DNA of 64,000 nt from Nocardia aurea (GCF_003123685.1 NZ_QCYJ01000162.1:1-64000), one strand, 5' to 3'; counted from the first letter of the stretch, positions 45,783 to 55,121 are shown. The notes: generated from the letters alone by a model not told the origin. Made by a program: numbers and translations.

Positions 45783-46781
45783 TCAGCGGGCCGCGTGATC
45801 GGTGCCAGGTACCGGATTGAGCACCGAGGTCGGTGTCGGCGCGTTCGGTGTCGGTGTCGGCGCCGATGTGGCGCTGAAATGGACGACCAGCCACCACACC
45901 ACTGACACGACCGCCACGATCGTGACGACGGCCAGCACCTGCTGCAGATGATGCCGCCGGGGACGCTTGCGGTAGCGCAGGCGAGAGGGTGTCCATCGAG
46001 GCGTGCGGCGCGACCGGTGGGAGAAGTCGCGGTGCGGACCCGAACGGACTTCGCGGACACCCGCTGCGGGACGGGATCGGTGGGCGCCGAAGGTAGACCT
46101 GCGCGGGGGCGGCCACGGCACTGTTCGGGGGCGCGGCGGGGTGGGCTGTGACGGGCCGGAAGGGAACCCTTCGGCGATCAGTTGGCTGATGGTCACTGAT
46201 CGGCCCAGATTCAGGCTGTTGATCAGGGAGAAGGCCTGTTCGGCGGTCCAGGGGACGCCTTTGCTGGCGTGGGCGGAAAGGGCCGCGCGCAGGGCGGATT
46301 CGCCGAGAACAACCTCGAAGCCGTCGGGCATCACACCAGCCCGCAACGTCACGGCGGACCACTGCGGAGCGACCAGAGCGACGACTGCCTCGACGAAGGG
46401 GCGGCCCGGATTGTGTTCAAGGGCAGCGTGTTTCGTTTTCAATGCCGCGGAGAGGGTTTGGTTGACGGGATTGGCGGCGGAGGCGAGGGTGTGGACCGGG
46501 TCGAGGTCGGATTGATCGTGGCTCCAGGGGCCGTTGCTCTCGGCGATGATCGTGCCGGTCCTGATGTCGGGGTGGAGTCCTTTCACCTCGACCGCGATGA
46601 TCGCTCGGGGCATGAGGACCAGGACGTCGACCTGCTGGCTTCGCCCGGTGCTCGGGTCGGCGATGTGGCAGCCAGCGATCGCCACTCCCGCCACGTACTC
46701 GTCGGCTGTCGAGCTGCTCAGCCACCCGCGGACTCGGGTTTCGCTGTAGGAGCCTGCGGGTGTGGCTTCGATGACGAGCAT
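45783..46781 (-). CDS. NERD-domain protein with C-terminal membrane anchor
   Basis: A 332-residue protein. The N-terminal nuclease-related domain shows RVRGWLSSSTADEY, GRSQQVDVLVLMPRAIIAVE and VKGLHPD, in which Asp and the ExK pair follow the restriction-endonuclease-like core. A basic/Pro linker follows. A single membrane helix (LAVVTIVAVVSVVWWLVVHF) lies near the C-terminus, followed by a Pro/Thr tail. So the nuclease-like domain is probably tethered at the cytoplasmic face. The ATG at 46781 is used. Confidence 0.75.
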   Translation of the reverse strand: MLVIEATPAGSYSETRVRGWLSSSTADEYVAGVAIAGCHIADPSTGRSQQVDVLVLMPRAIIAVEVKGLHPDIRTGTIIAESNGPWSHDQSDLDPVHTLASAANPVNQTLSAALKTKHAALEHNPGRPFVEAVVALVAPQWSAVTLRAGVMPDGFEVVLGESALRAALSAHASKGVPWTAEQAFSLINSLNLGRSVTISQLIAEGFPSGPSQPTPPRPRTVPWPPPRRSTFGAHRSRPAAGVREVRSGPHRDFSHRSRRTPRWTPSRLRYRKRPRRHHLQQVLAVVTIVAVVSVVWWLVVHFSATSAPTPTPNAPTPTSVLNPVPGTDHAAR

Positions 46782-46835
46782 GATCGCTCCTGGAAAATCG
46801 TGGGGGGAGAACGTCCCCGCGTCATGGAAAAGAGG

Positions 46836-46900
46836 CCGCAGGATCTATGCGCGGGCGGTCTACGGCGGCTGTTGGGTTGCAGTCGTCGCTGCCCGTGGAC
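46836..46900. repeat. ~58-bp repeat, copy A, with GC hairpin
   Basis: This copy and the one at ~49494-49552 are about 90% identical in direct orientation. Both contain GGGTTGCAGTCGTCGCTGCC, which folds as a CGGG/GCAG-CTGC/CCG-type hairpin. Each lies just downstream of a minus-strand gene. Confidence 0.5.
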
Positions 46901-46953
46901 CGGCCGCCGGCCGGGTCGGTCAGATTTCGGTGCAGTCTGCGGGGCCGTGAGAT

Positions 46954-47370
46954 TCAGGTCCTGTGTGCCAGCGCGTCGGCTCTTTGCGCGCGCAGCGCTC
47001 GGGCTGCGGCGGCTGGTGAGCGCAGCGCCTCGCGGAAGTGGCTGACCTCGGTTCGCCACATGTCCAGACAGTCATCGCAGGCCATCTCCCGGCGAGTGCC
47101 GAAGTCGCGGTATCTGCGGCGGCCTGCGCACACATCGCAATGCGCGCGCCAGAATCGGCACAGGGGACAGGCAGCGTAGAGGCCCTCGCTGGCGCAGTGC
47201 GCGCACAGGCAGCGATCCCCGCGTTCGTAGACCGCCGATGGTGGCGGGGTATCGGGCAGCGGCTGATAGTGCGGGGATCGGCGGTCGAAAAGTGTGTGGA
47301 ACTGGTAGCCGCCGAAGTTCACGGCACGATCGGCCCAGTCACCGGGTAGTTCGTCCCAGGCAGTAGTCAT
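46954..47370 (-). CDS. Cys-rich hypothetical protein (138 aa)
   Basis: Start at the ATG at 47370 (MTTAWDELPGDWADRAV) with GGAG ahead. Pairs CLCAHCASEG, CPLCRFWRAHCDVCAGRRR and CDDCLDMW give at least two zinc-ribbon-like sites. The C-terminal tail is Arg/Ala-rich. Family unknown. Confidence 0.55.
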   Translation of the reverse strand: MTTAWDELPGDWADRAVNFGGYQFHTLFDRRSPHYQPLPDTPPPSAVYERGDRCLCAHCASEGLYAACPLCRFWRAHCDVCAGRRRYRDFGTRREMACDDCLDMWRTEVSHFREALRSPAAAARALRAQRADALAHRT

Positions 47371-47523
47371 TGTGGCTCCGTGGGGGCTGCAGGTGGGAAA
47401 GTCGAAGAGGCCGGGGTTGAGGAACATCCAGGAGGAAGGTCACGCTAAGCAGATAGGGGGAATCCTGTTGCTGGGCTGGGTGATTTCATGTCGGCGTGAT
47501 TTATGAGGGCTCGCTCAGCAGTA

Positions 47524-47668
47524 CCCGGTGATCGAGACCGACGCCGCGCGGCTCTCGCCGTTCATCCGCACCCACATCGGCATCGACGGCCACTACAGCT
47601 TCCACCTGCCCGACTTCGATGGAACACATCGGCCGCTGCGCGATCCGGACACTCCCGAAGACGACTGA
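47524..47668 (+). pseudogene. Tn3-family transposase C-terminal fragment
   Basis: The frame reads QYPVIETDAARLSPFIRTHI, GIDGHYSFHLPDF and HRPLRDPD, the usual end of actinobacterial Tn3-type transposases (LSP...H...G.Y.F......LRDP). Only ~48 residues remain. Confidence 0.55.
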
Positions 47669-47763
47669 CCGAGCGATATTGCCCGGCGGCCCGCGAATTA
47701 CGCTGAGTAGCCTACGGTTTCGGCTGATCATCATCGTCCGGTACCCAGAGAAGCGAGCATCGC

Positions 47764-49278
47764 GTGGACATCGAACCCGAAATCCGCACCGTGACCGGGG
47801 TTGTGCGCGGCAGATGGGAAGGCCCTGTCGCGGTGTTCCGGGGCATCCGCTACGCCGAACCGCCGGTCGGCGCAAGACGGTTCGCCGCCCCTGTTCCTGC
47901 GCAGCGGTGGGATGGCATCCGAGACGCACGCCGGTTCGGACCACCGGTTCCCCAACCCGGCAACACCGGTTCGGTGATGTCGTCGGTGTCCGGGCGCACC
48001 GAGGACGGATCCGAGGACTGCTTGACCCTCAATGTCTGGTCACCCGGCCTCGGTGCCGCGAGACTGCCGGTGATGGTGTGGATCCAGGGCGGCACCTATC
48101 TGGAGAACAACACCGCCAACCCGCACCTGGACGCCGTGACACTCGCCGGGGCGGGCGTGGTGGTGGTCAGCATGAACTATCGCGTCGGTGTCGACGGTTT
48201 CGCCCGCATCACCGGCGCTCCCGACAACCGCGGCATCCTCGACCAGATCGCCGCATTGGGCTGGGTCCAGGACAACATCGCCGCATTCGGCGGCGAGCCC
48301 TCCAACGTCACCGTGTTCGGCCAATCCGCCGGCGGGGCATCCATCGCCGCCCTGCTCGTCATGCCGAGCGCGGCTGGGCTGTTTCGACGCGCGATCAGCC
48401 AGTCCATGCCCGGCACCTACTTCACCCCACGGCTCGCCGCCGCGATCTCGGCCATGATCGCCGCCGGGCTCGGCGTCCAAGCCACGATCGCCGACTTCAG
48501 CCGGCTGCCACCGCGTGCCCTGACGGACGCGACCACTGCGGTGATCGCGAAGATGCCCGAGTTCGTCGATATCTGGGGTCCGATGACGTTCACGCCCACC
48601 CCGTTCTCGCCCATCGTCGATGGCGAGGTCCTGCCGAGCGCGCCGTGGAGTGCGGTCGCCGACGGCGCCGCGCGTGGGGTCGACCTGCTCATCGGCCACA
48701 CCCGAGACGAGTTCCGGCTCTACACATCCCGGCCCGGCAGCGAACCGACCCCAGCGCACATGACCGCGGCATTCCACCACCTCGCACCGAACGCGGACGG
48801 TGACAGGCTCTACCGCACCGCCTACCCGGACGCCACCCCCAGCCAGCGATTCGAAGTACTCGCCACCGACTGGCTGTTCCGGATGCCGAGCCTGCACCTG
48901 GCCGACGCCGCCCACGCCGGCGGTGGACCCGTGTGGCTTTACGATCTGGCCTGGAGCTTCAATTCCGAACAGGGCGCCTCGCACAGCCTGGACGTGCTGC
49001 TGCTGTTCGGCACCCTCAGCCCCGCCGAGGTCCGCGCCCACCGGGCTGCCCATCCGAACGCCGCGAGCGAAATCGACCAGGTCGGCCAGTACATGCGTGC
49101 CGACTGGGTGAACTTCGCTACCACCGGTAACCCAGGCTGGGCACCCTACGATCCGCGGGCACGAACCACGCGCGTCTACGACGCTGAACCGATCACCCAG
49201 CCCTACCCCGAAGAAGCTTCGCGGCGTATCTGGTCAGCCCACCGATTCGACACCCTGGACCTTATGCACCGCAGATAG
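47764..49278 (+). CDS. Type-B carboxylesterase/lipase family protein
   Basis: A complete 504-residue carboxylesterase. The N-terminal part has VFRGIRYAEPPVGARRF, then EDCLTLNVWSP, typical of the family. The oxyanion hole is WIQGGTYLE (~107-115). The nucleophile is Ser188 in FGQSAGGAS. GHTRDEFRLY carries a Glu candidate and GASHSLDVLLLFG the His. No signal peptide. GTG start at 47764 with weak AGAAG. It is plus-strand cargo between Tn3-like ends. Confidence 0.85.
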   Translation: MDIEPEIRTVTGVVRGRWEGPVAVFRGIRYAEPPVGARRFAAPVPAQRWDGIRDARRFGPPVPQPGNTGSVMSSVSGRTEDGSEDCLTLNVWSPGLGAARLPVMVWIQGGTYLENNTANPHLDAVTLAGAGVVVVSMNYRVGVDGFARITGAPDNRGILDQIAALGWVQDNIAAFGGEPSNVTVFGQSAGGASIAALLVMPSAAGLFRRAISQSMPGTYFTPRLAAAISAMIAAGLGVQATIADFSRLPPRALTDATTAVIAKMPEFVDIWGPMTFTPTPFSPIVDGEVLPSAPWSAVADGAARGVDLLIGHTRDEFRLYTSRPGSEPTPAHMTAAFHHLAPNADGDRLYRTAYPDATPSQRFEVLATDWLFRMPSLHLADAAHAGGGPVWLYDLAWSFNSEQGASHSLDVLLLFGTLSPAEVRAHRAAHPNAASEIDQVGQYMRADWVNFATTGNPGWAPYDPRARTTRVYDAEPITQPYPEEASRRIWSAHRFDTLDLMHRR

Positions 49279-49328
49279 TTTCCCGAGTCGCCGCCGCGGG
49301 GACGCCATCGCGCCCGGACGACTCAACA

Positions 49329-49363
49329 GTTACCGCACATAGTGCGTCACTATCTGCGGTAAC
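49329..49363. repeat. 35-bp near-perfect palindrome
   Basis: GTTACCGCA and ATAGTG on the left pair exactly with CACTAT and TGCGGTAAC on the right, around CGT; only one C-C mismatch interrupts. It lies between the esterase stop and the right Tn3-like end, so it could be a bidirectional terminator or a protein-binding/resolution site. Confidence 0.6.
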
Positions 49364-49493
49364 TCCTTAGCGTGACTTTTCTCGCAGAGTCCGGACCCCA
49401 GAGGCGGACAGGGTCTGGGCGGGGTTGGTGGCGCGCCCACACCAGTGGAGTTCGGGACGGTCTCCAACGACCGAACCAGGGACTGGGTCTGCG

Positions 49494-49552
49494 GTGATCT
49501 ACGCGCGGGCCGTCTACGGCGGCCGCCGGGTTGCAGTCGTCGCTGCCCGTGG
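49494..49552. repeat. ~58-bp repeat, copy B, with GC hairpin
   Basis: Second copy of the repeat at ~46836-46900, same orientation. It lies downstream of the 300-residue minus-strand gene ending at 49649. Confidence 0.5.
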
Positions 49553-49648
49553 ATCGTCACCGGCCTCGTTCCACACCCGCTCCAATCCGCGTCTCGGTGC
49601 CGCAATGGGCTGTCGACGCGTGTGTTCGGGCCGGGTTCCGACGTGCTG

Positions 49649-50551
49649 TCAGGGGTGGCGGGCGGGGATGGTCCACGGTTGGTAGGTCTGGTCGATGAAA
49701 TGTTCGAGGTGTACGGATCCGGGATCGCGCTGATGCGGTGCCAGGGTGATTCCGTAGACCTTCTCGGCGTAGGCGGCGACGGCCTCGGTGGCGCGGCGCA
49801 GCAGGCCGGGCAGCGTCTCGACAATGTGGGCGAAGACGGCGGTGGCGCTGTCGATGTAGAAGTGTCCGGAGTCCGACAGCCGTGGATAGTTCAACGGGTC
49901 GATCAAGGATCGGTGCAGTCGGGCGATGGCGATCACGATCTGGTCGCCACCAGCGGGGGTGCACTCGGGCAGCATTTTCTCCACGCGGTCTCGGTGAGCG
50001 CGGCATTGCGGTTTGCCGGTGCGGAGATCCGCGATGGTGTATCCCCACGGATGTTGGGGTGTGAGGGTGGGCAAGCCCAGAGCGGAATGTAGTTTCGCGG
50101 CGATCACGGCGAGGATGTCACTGTAGCGTTCCACCGAGCGTGCGCGCTCGCTGATCTCGTTGGCCGCGCGGACTTCTGCCGGGTTGTCGGCGGTCATGAC
50201 CTCGGCGATACGGTGCAGCGCGAACGCGGTTAACCCCAACGCCTGGTCGATACTGTCGAAATCGGGTGTCACGGCAGGTGCGGCGGTCAGGCGTAGCGCC
50301 GCCTCGCGCGCGGCGGTGTCCAGCAGATCGGCTCCGTCTTCGAGCAGCAGGACCGCGCAGGCGTGGTCATCGGCCGGTGCCAGCCGCCATCCGCGCGGCA
50401 TCGTGTCGTCGGCGCGGGCGTGCCACATCTCCCAGAGACGGCCCTGCGGATCTCGGCACTGGTAGTAGGTGGTCCTGGCTTGGCTGCGCACCTGCCAGTC
50501 CGGCAGCAGCGGACCGGCGTTCGGGAGTCGGGGAGCGGGTTTGGCAGGCAT
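49649..50551 (-). CDS. Hypothetical protein (300 aa)
   Basis: The start at the ATG at 50551 (MPAKPAPRLPNAGPLLPDWQ) is uncertain; a GTG just upstream or the ATG at 50650 are also possible. Residues ~25-45 (RTTYYQCRDPQGRLWEMWHA) look like a small beta domain. The rest is helical, including ALGLTAFALHRIAEVMTA and VVAYAEKVYG-like AYAEKVYGITLAP. Not recognised. Confidence 0.55.
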   Translation of the reverse strand: MPAKPAPRLPNAGPLLPDWQVRSQARTTYYQCRDPQGRLWEMWHARADDTMPRGWRLAPADDHACAVLLLEDGADLLDTAAREAALRLTAAPAVTPDFDSIDQALGLTAFALHRIAEVMTADNPAEVRAANEISERARSVERYSDILAVIAAKLHSALGLPTLTPQHPWGYTIADLRTGKPQCRAHRDRVEKMLPECTPAGGDQIVIAIARLHRSLIDPLNYPRLSDSGHFYIDSATAVFAHIVETLPGLLRRATEAVAAYAEKVYGITLAPHQRDPGSVHLEHFIDQTYQPWTIPARHP

Positions 50552-50710
50552 GACTTTCGCTTGTCGTAGACCGCGAGGAGCGACGCCGAGCGCGCCGGAC
50601 ACCGCGATGATGTGGGTGTGGTGATCACCGAGCACGTCCCGGTAGGGCATTGACGGCGGTGGTGCACGGCTGGTTGTGCAGGCACGGCCCGCGGCCGGAT
50701 TCGGGCTGTG

Positions 50711-51172
50711 TCAGCGGTTGCTGATGTCGGCGTATCCGAGCGCGAGGTTCAGTGCTTGCAGGCTTGTGTTCAGGTCGGCGGCGATACCGCGCCACAGCCC
50801 TGTGGTGGTGTACTCGCCGCGACCCTGTTCGCGGCCGTCGGCGTGCAGGAAACGCGGCCCGCGAGCACCATCGGGACTGGCGTGGTAGCGGGCGCTGGCC
50901 AGGCACAGCGGTGTGGACCGTCCTTCGAGGATGACCACGACACCGTCGAGGCGTCCTTCGCTGGCCGTGTCCTCACGAACGAGTCGTACCTCGGGATCGT
51001 GGCCGGGGAACCCGGACACCGCCACGGTGGCAGCCAGTGCCTCGATGAGAGGTCCGGTGATCTCGCGCCATGCAACACCCCAAGGCTGGTTCGTCCCGGG
51101 AATGGGATACTGTTTCTCGAAATCGGTGATGCAGGAGTTGGTTTCAGGCTCGTCGAGGAAGAGTTCGAGCAT
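50711..51172 (-). CDS. Hypothetical protein (153 aa)
   Basis: Starts at the ATG at 51172 (MLELFLDEPETNSCITDFEK); the longer frame is Pro/Arg-rich. Contains PWGVAWREITGPLIEALAAT, VVVILEGRSTPLCLASARYH, and ends with ALNLALGYADISNR. Soluble, mixed fold. Family unknown. Confidence 0.55.
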   Translation of the reverse strand: MLELFLDEPETNSCITDFEKQYPIPGTNQPWGVAWREITGPLIEALAATVAVSGFPGHDPEVRLVREDTASEGRLDGVVVILEGRSTPLCLASARYHASPDGARGPRFLHADGREQGRGEYTTTGLWRGIAADLNTSLQALNLALGYADISNR

Positions 51173-51341
51173 CGGGATGCTTTCTGTCGGAGGGTCGGCT
51201 ATCGCCTTGCCCGGACGGGATCCGTGGACACCTGGTCGAGTGCCGCGCATGTAATTGCGCGGCAATGCCTGACCGTTGTCGGCGTGGGCGAGGTTGTCGC
51301 CGGTCGGACTCGATCGGCGACAACGGTCAGGCGATCGGTCC

Positions 51342-51776
51342 TCAGGTGGTGGGACCGGTGTCGGAAAAAGAGGTTTCGAAACGGTCGGCGAAGACGGTGA
51401 AGACCATCCACCCGTCCCGCGCGGCGTAGTCACGGATCAGCGCGATGATCGTGGTCCCGTCCAGGGTGGGTTCGGTGAGCGAGAGGGCCTCGACGAAGTC
51501 GTCGCCCAGAAGGGTGCCGCCGTACCAGTGGGTGCCGGGCTCGTGGCCGTGAGCGTAGACGACGCGGGCTTGACCTGGAGCTCCCCCCGACTCCGGAGGC
51601 TGGCGGGGCTTGCCGTTGCTCAAGACATAGACACCCCGATCCTTGACCCAGAAAAGTGCCGGCCCGGTCGGCCCAGGAGCAGCGAACGGGGTCGGCGCGT
51701 GCTCGGGCGCGGTCATCGCGTGCTCTGCGAGCGGGGCCACGTCTGCGAGTCGGAACCACAGATCGACAAGACTCAC
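51342..51776 (-). CDS. Hypothetical protein (144 aa)
   Basis: The GTG at 51776 has AGGAG at a correct distance, so the longer upstream frame is rejected. Sequence VSLVDLWFRLADVAPLAEHA, FWVKDRGVYVLSNGK, GTHWYGGTLLGDDFVEALSL and a helical end. Likely the gene right after the broken PAPS-reductase-like gene in the original operon. Function unknown. Confidence 0.55.
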   Translation of the reverse strand: MSLVDLWFRLADVAPLAEHAMTAPEHAPTPFAAPGPTGPALFWVKDRGVYVLSNGKPRQPPESGGAPGQARVVYAHGHEPGTHWYGGTLLGDDFVEALSLTEPTLDGTTIIALIRDYAARDGWMVFTVFADRFETSFSDTGPTT

Positions 51777-51879
51777 CAGGGTCTCCTGATTCGTTGAACG
51801 GCTGATGCGGGTGCCGGGCACCGAGGTGGTGGTGACCGTCGGGCACGGACGAACGCGAGCGGGACAGGTCGGCGATGGT

Positions 51880-52101
51880 TCATCGGATCCGGCTGGATCG
51901 GGCGGGTAGGTTTCGGGTGGCGGCAGGTGTAGGTGGCCCACTGCGGACGTCGACCACGAATTCGGCGATCGAGAGGTCAGGCCGGAACAGGTGACCGGTC
52001 TCGCGCTCGATGGCGGCGATCTCGTCTGCGGCGGCAGGGTTCGCGCGTACCGCGATCTCCAGGTCACCTCTATTGGCAAATATGCAGAAAGTGCATGAAA
52101 G
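51880..52101 (-). pseudogene. PAPS-reductase-like protein, C-terminal fragment
   Basis: LSCTFCIFANRGDLEIAVRA, then EIAAIERETGHLFRPDLSI is the family end of PP-loop PAPS reductases/DndC-like proteins (CxFCI...DL...E...GH.F). The coding match begins abruptly at ~52101; everything upstream is foreign. The N-terminal part of the gene is at 57448-58085. Confidence 0.65.
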
Positions 52102-52313
52102 GCTTAACTGGATCAAGCCAGGGGCGACGAGTCGAGTCGAAGTTGTGTGCGGTCGGTGACGTGGTTGACCGCCACATTTGCACAGCTGAGGTGGCGGTTC
52201 TCTGATTTGCGCACGGGACTTCGGAAAGTCGCGTGTACCGAACCGTCGAATGAGTCTTGTCACCGTACAATTGGCCGCGAGCACCGGTTGACGTGCGAGG
52301 GGAGTTCCGCGCT

Positions 52314-55121
52314 ATGGGGGATCAGAACTGGGCGTTCGCGCGACGGATAGGTCGCCGCTGGCGCTACGCTATTTTCGTCATCGGCCTCGCTCTGGGCGTG
52401 TCGGCTGTCACGGGAGTTGGTCAGGCTGTAGCGGACGAGCCTGGTTTGAAATTGTCGATAACCAGCGACAGCGAGTTCATCTCCGGCCAGTCGGTTTCGA
52501 TGGTCGCTACCGTCCTGAACAGCACGGGCTCGGCATGCCGGCTGGCATCGGTCGCTGAAGGCACCGTCACGCTCGAGCTCGAGCGTGACGGCCGTCCTGT
52601 TCTGCCGGAGTTGGCCACCGCCACCTACCCTGAGGGCTACGACGCGGTCCTGGACACAGCGTCCGGAGACGTCGCGCCCGGGTCCACGATCAGCTTCCCG
52701 CTCGTTGTGGGCCCCGGCTCGCACGATGCGATGTTGCGCTCGGTGACTCCGCTGTCCGGTGGAAGCTCGGTCGCCGAACTGTGGCCTGTGACCGAGCCCG
52801 GTCACTATGTGCTGCGGGTGTCCTACCAGATGCCGCGCGGCGCACAGGGCCTGTGTGGGTCGGATACGGGTATCGTCGAGGTCCCTTTCGCCGTGGGTCC
52901 GGCTCGTGGCGCCGGGGATGGTGCAGGGTCCACGCGCTGGGTCGTCGTGGCCTTGGCGGCAGCCGTTATCGCTGCGGCGCTGCTGATCTCGATCGTCGTC
53001 TATCGACGCCGTCTGGCACGCGTCACCGGCCGGGCGCTGACACTGCTCGTCGTCGTGGTGATTGCCGTCGGCGCGTTCGGGGGCCAGGGGCCGCCGCAGG
53101 CCCGGGCCACCATCGATGCCTTCGACTTCGACGACACACGCTATCTGGGCTTCAAGGAAGCAGTGCAGGACTGTCTGAACAAGATCGAGATCATTTTCTC
53201 GGCGGATGCTCTGGGCGTGCTCGGACCGCTTCGTAAACCAGGATTCTCGGTCGAAATATTTCCAAACCGCCAAGGCGTCTCAGAAGCAACGCACTACACC
53301 AACAAGACGCGGATCGTCTGGGATTGGAAGGACACCAAACCATTCAAATCCGACCCCACTGTAGCCAATAATCCGTGCGCCACTCTCTACCACGAGCTTG
53401 TTCACGCCTACGACAACGCCCTCGGTACGCTTGATGTCCGGCAGTGCGTGTTCGGCGGTGGAACTGTGGGTCGGATCCGCTTGGGACCAGAGATCGCGGA
53501 AGTTCATGCTGTGCGGGCCGAAAACCAGTTTCGCGTGAGTGTCGGTCTTCCTGAGCGGCACAACTACGGCGGCTACCCACTACCTCCCGGCCGCCATCCA
53601 GACATCGCCGCGGTTCTTGAGGCGTGCCAAGTGCAGAGCGGACCACCGAAACCCCCCCACCCCACGACATCGGGCAGCGAAGAAAACCCCAGTGTGGGCA
53701 CCTCCGACGGTGATCCTCACCTGGTCACCTTCGACGGGCACCATTTCGACTTCCAGGCAGTCGGTGAATTCGTCCTGGCTCGCTCACCCGACTTCGAAGT
53801 CCAAGTCCGCCAATCACCGGTTCACGGATCCCGCGTCGTATCGATCAACACCGATGCCGCAATTCGCGCCGGCCGAGACCACCTGACATTCACCGTCGAC
53901 GGCGGCCGACTGAAGTACCGCACCGAGGAAGGATCCAACCTTCACACCGGGACGACGACCCTGCCACACGGCACGGTGATCACCGCGAACGAAACGGGTT
54001 CCTACACGGTGCGATCCGCCGATGGAAACCGCGTTGACATCCTGCCCACCACCAGCCGGGCGCTGCGGGTGCTGATCTATCCCGATAAACGCTACCGGGG
54101 TCAATTCAGCGGGCTGCTGGGCAACTTCGACGGCGACTCGCGCGACGATCTGCCCTCTGAACAAACCTACGCCGACATCTACGGCCCCGCGGTGGCCGAC
54201 AAATGGCGCGTCACACGAGCGACGTCACTGCTGTACTACCCGCAAGGCACAAGCACAGAAACCTTCACCGACCGGACGTTCCCCGACAAGGCCGTCACCA
54301 TCGACGACCTTGACCCCCAACGCGCGGAAACCACCCGCAGAATCTGCGCAGCGCTGGGCATCACCGACGATCAGACACTGAAGAACTGCATCCTCGACGT
54401 GACCCTGACCGGGCAAATCGCCTACGGCACTTCATCGGCCGACACCGCAGCGACACGAGCGGCCGCCATTACCCCCAACTCCTCCTCCACCGTGCCCCCG
54501 ACGCCCACTTCGAAGCCCGGCGACGCGCTGCGCGACGGCTCGATCGTCTCGGGATTCATCACCGATCCCAGCCACAGCGCCACCTACCGCCTCGATCTCG
54601 GCGCCGCCGAGACCTTTCATGTCGCCGACTGGCGGGGCCCGACCGACCAATGCGACCAAACCTTCACCATCAATCTGATCGACCACTCCACGTCCAACTT
54701 CCCCTGCCCCGGCCAGGAAGTCACCTTGGCCAACCCTGGACCAGCTGGCGGGCTTGAAATCGCCAGCCGCGGAGGCACGGGCCCTTATTCGTTCACCATC
54801 GTCACCGACAAGATCAGAAACTTCCACCTCACACTAGGGATCCCGGTAACAGGCTCCCTCGATGTCCGCGGACGCATAGACCGCTACGAACTACCCGCCG
54901 GCACCATCCGAATCTCCTCGGCGGGCGCCCCCCGATGCGACGACCCGATGTTTTTCGCGAACCTCTACGACCTCACCGCCGATGATCCCCTGGAGCTCAG
55001 CAACTTCCTCTGTCTCGCTTCAACGCAGCCGTATGTCCTGCCTGATCCCACCCACCGGTACGCCATCGCCGTCTCTTCAGGCGAACTGAAAACCGGACCC
55101 TACACACTCACCATCAATTGA
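52314..55121 (+). CDS. Membrane/exported protein with metallopeptidase and VWD domains
   Basis: A 935-residue protein. Start at the ATG at 52314, after a GGGGAG site. A basic start plus hydrophobic helix (~residues 18-41, IFVIGLALGVSAVTGVG) acts as a signal or anchor, followed by an Ig-like beta domain (~45-195). Two membrane helices follow at ~208-230 and ~242-255 (VVVALAAAVIAAALLISIVV; LTLLVVVVIAVGAFG). A likely zinc peptidase region with LYHELVHAYDNAL (HExxH ~360-364) and a downstream Glu in IAEVHAVRAENQF comes next. A von Willebrand type D domain from ~464 (SDGDPHLVTFDGHHFDFQ) follows, and then two beta domains to the end. Substrate or partner unknown; adhesion or toxin-like roles are possible. 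Confidence 0.7.
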   Translation: MGDQNWAFARRIGRRWRYAIFVIGLALGVSAVTGVGQAVADEPGLKLSITSDSEFISGQSVSMVATVLNSTGSACRLASVAEGTVTLELERDGRPVLPELATATYPEGYDAVLDTASGDVAPGSTISFPLVVGPGSHDAMLRSVTPLSGGSSVAELWPVTEPGHYVLRVSYQMPRGAQGLCGSDTGIVEVPFAVGPARGAGDGAGSTRWVVVALAAAVIAAALLISIVVYRRRLARVTGRALTLLVVVVIAVGAFGGQGPPQARATIDAFDFDDTRYLGFKEAVQDCLNKIEIIFSADALGVLGPLRKPGFSVEIFPNRQGVSEATHYTNKTRIVWDWKDTKPFKSDPTVANNPCATLYHELVHAYDNALGTLDVRQCVFGGGTVGRIRLGPEIAEVHAVRAENQFRVSVGLPERHNYGGYPLPPGRHPDIAAVLEACQVQSGPPKPPHPTTSGSEENPSVGTSDGDPHLVTFDGHHFDFQAVGEFVLARSPDFEVQVRQSPVHGSRVVSINTDAAIRAGRDHLTFTVDGGRLKYRTEEGSNLHTGTTTLPHGTVITANETGSYTVRSADGNRVDILPTTSRALRVLIYPDKRYRGQFSGLLGNFDGDSRDDLPSEQTYADIYGPAVADKWRVTRATSLLYYPQGTSTETFTDRTFPDKAVTIDDLDPQRAETTRRICAALGITDDQTLKNCILDVTLTGQIAYGTSSADTAATRAAAITPNSSSTVPPTPTSKPGDALRDGSIVSGFITDPSHSATYRLDLGAAETFHVADWRGPTDQCDQTFTINLIDHSTSNFPCPGQEVTLANPGPAGGLEIASRGGTGPYSFTIVTDKIRNFHLTLGIPVTGSLDVRGRIDRYELPAGTIRISSAGAPRCDDPMFFANLYDLTADDPLELSNFLCLASTQPYVLPDPTHRYAIAVSSGELKTGPYTLTIN

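Larger units (their letters stand above)
47411..49399. mobile_element. Decayed Tn3-like element carrying a carboxylesterase
   Basis: The left end at 47413-47449 starts GGGG and ends GTCACGCTAAG. The right end at 49366-49399 is CTTAGCGTGAC to CCCC, the inverted form; Tn3-family ends start GGGG and end in ACG(C/T)TAAG. AGAGG occurs directly outside both ends (47406-47410 and 49400-49404), as a 5-bp Tn3 target duplication would. Two extra bases sit at the left edge and the ends differ in length (37 and 34), so some rearrangement occurred. Inside are a transposase C-terminal fragment and the esterase. Confidence 0.5.

Noticed and set aside
47619..48803. Plus-strand frame overlapping the carboxylesterase
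   Set aside because: Arg/His-rich shadow; the other frame has all esterase motifs.
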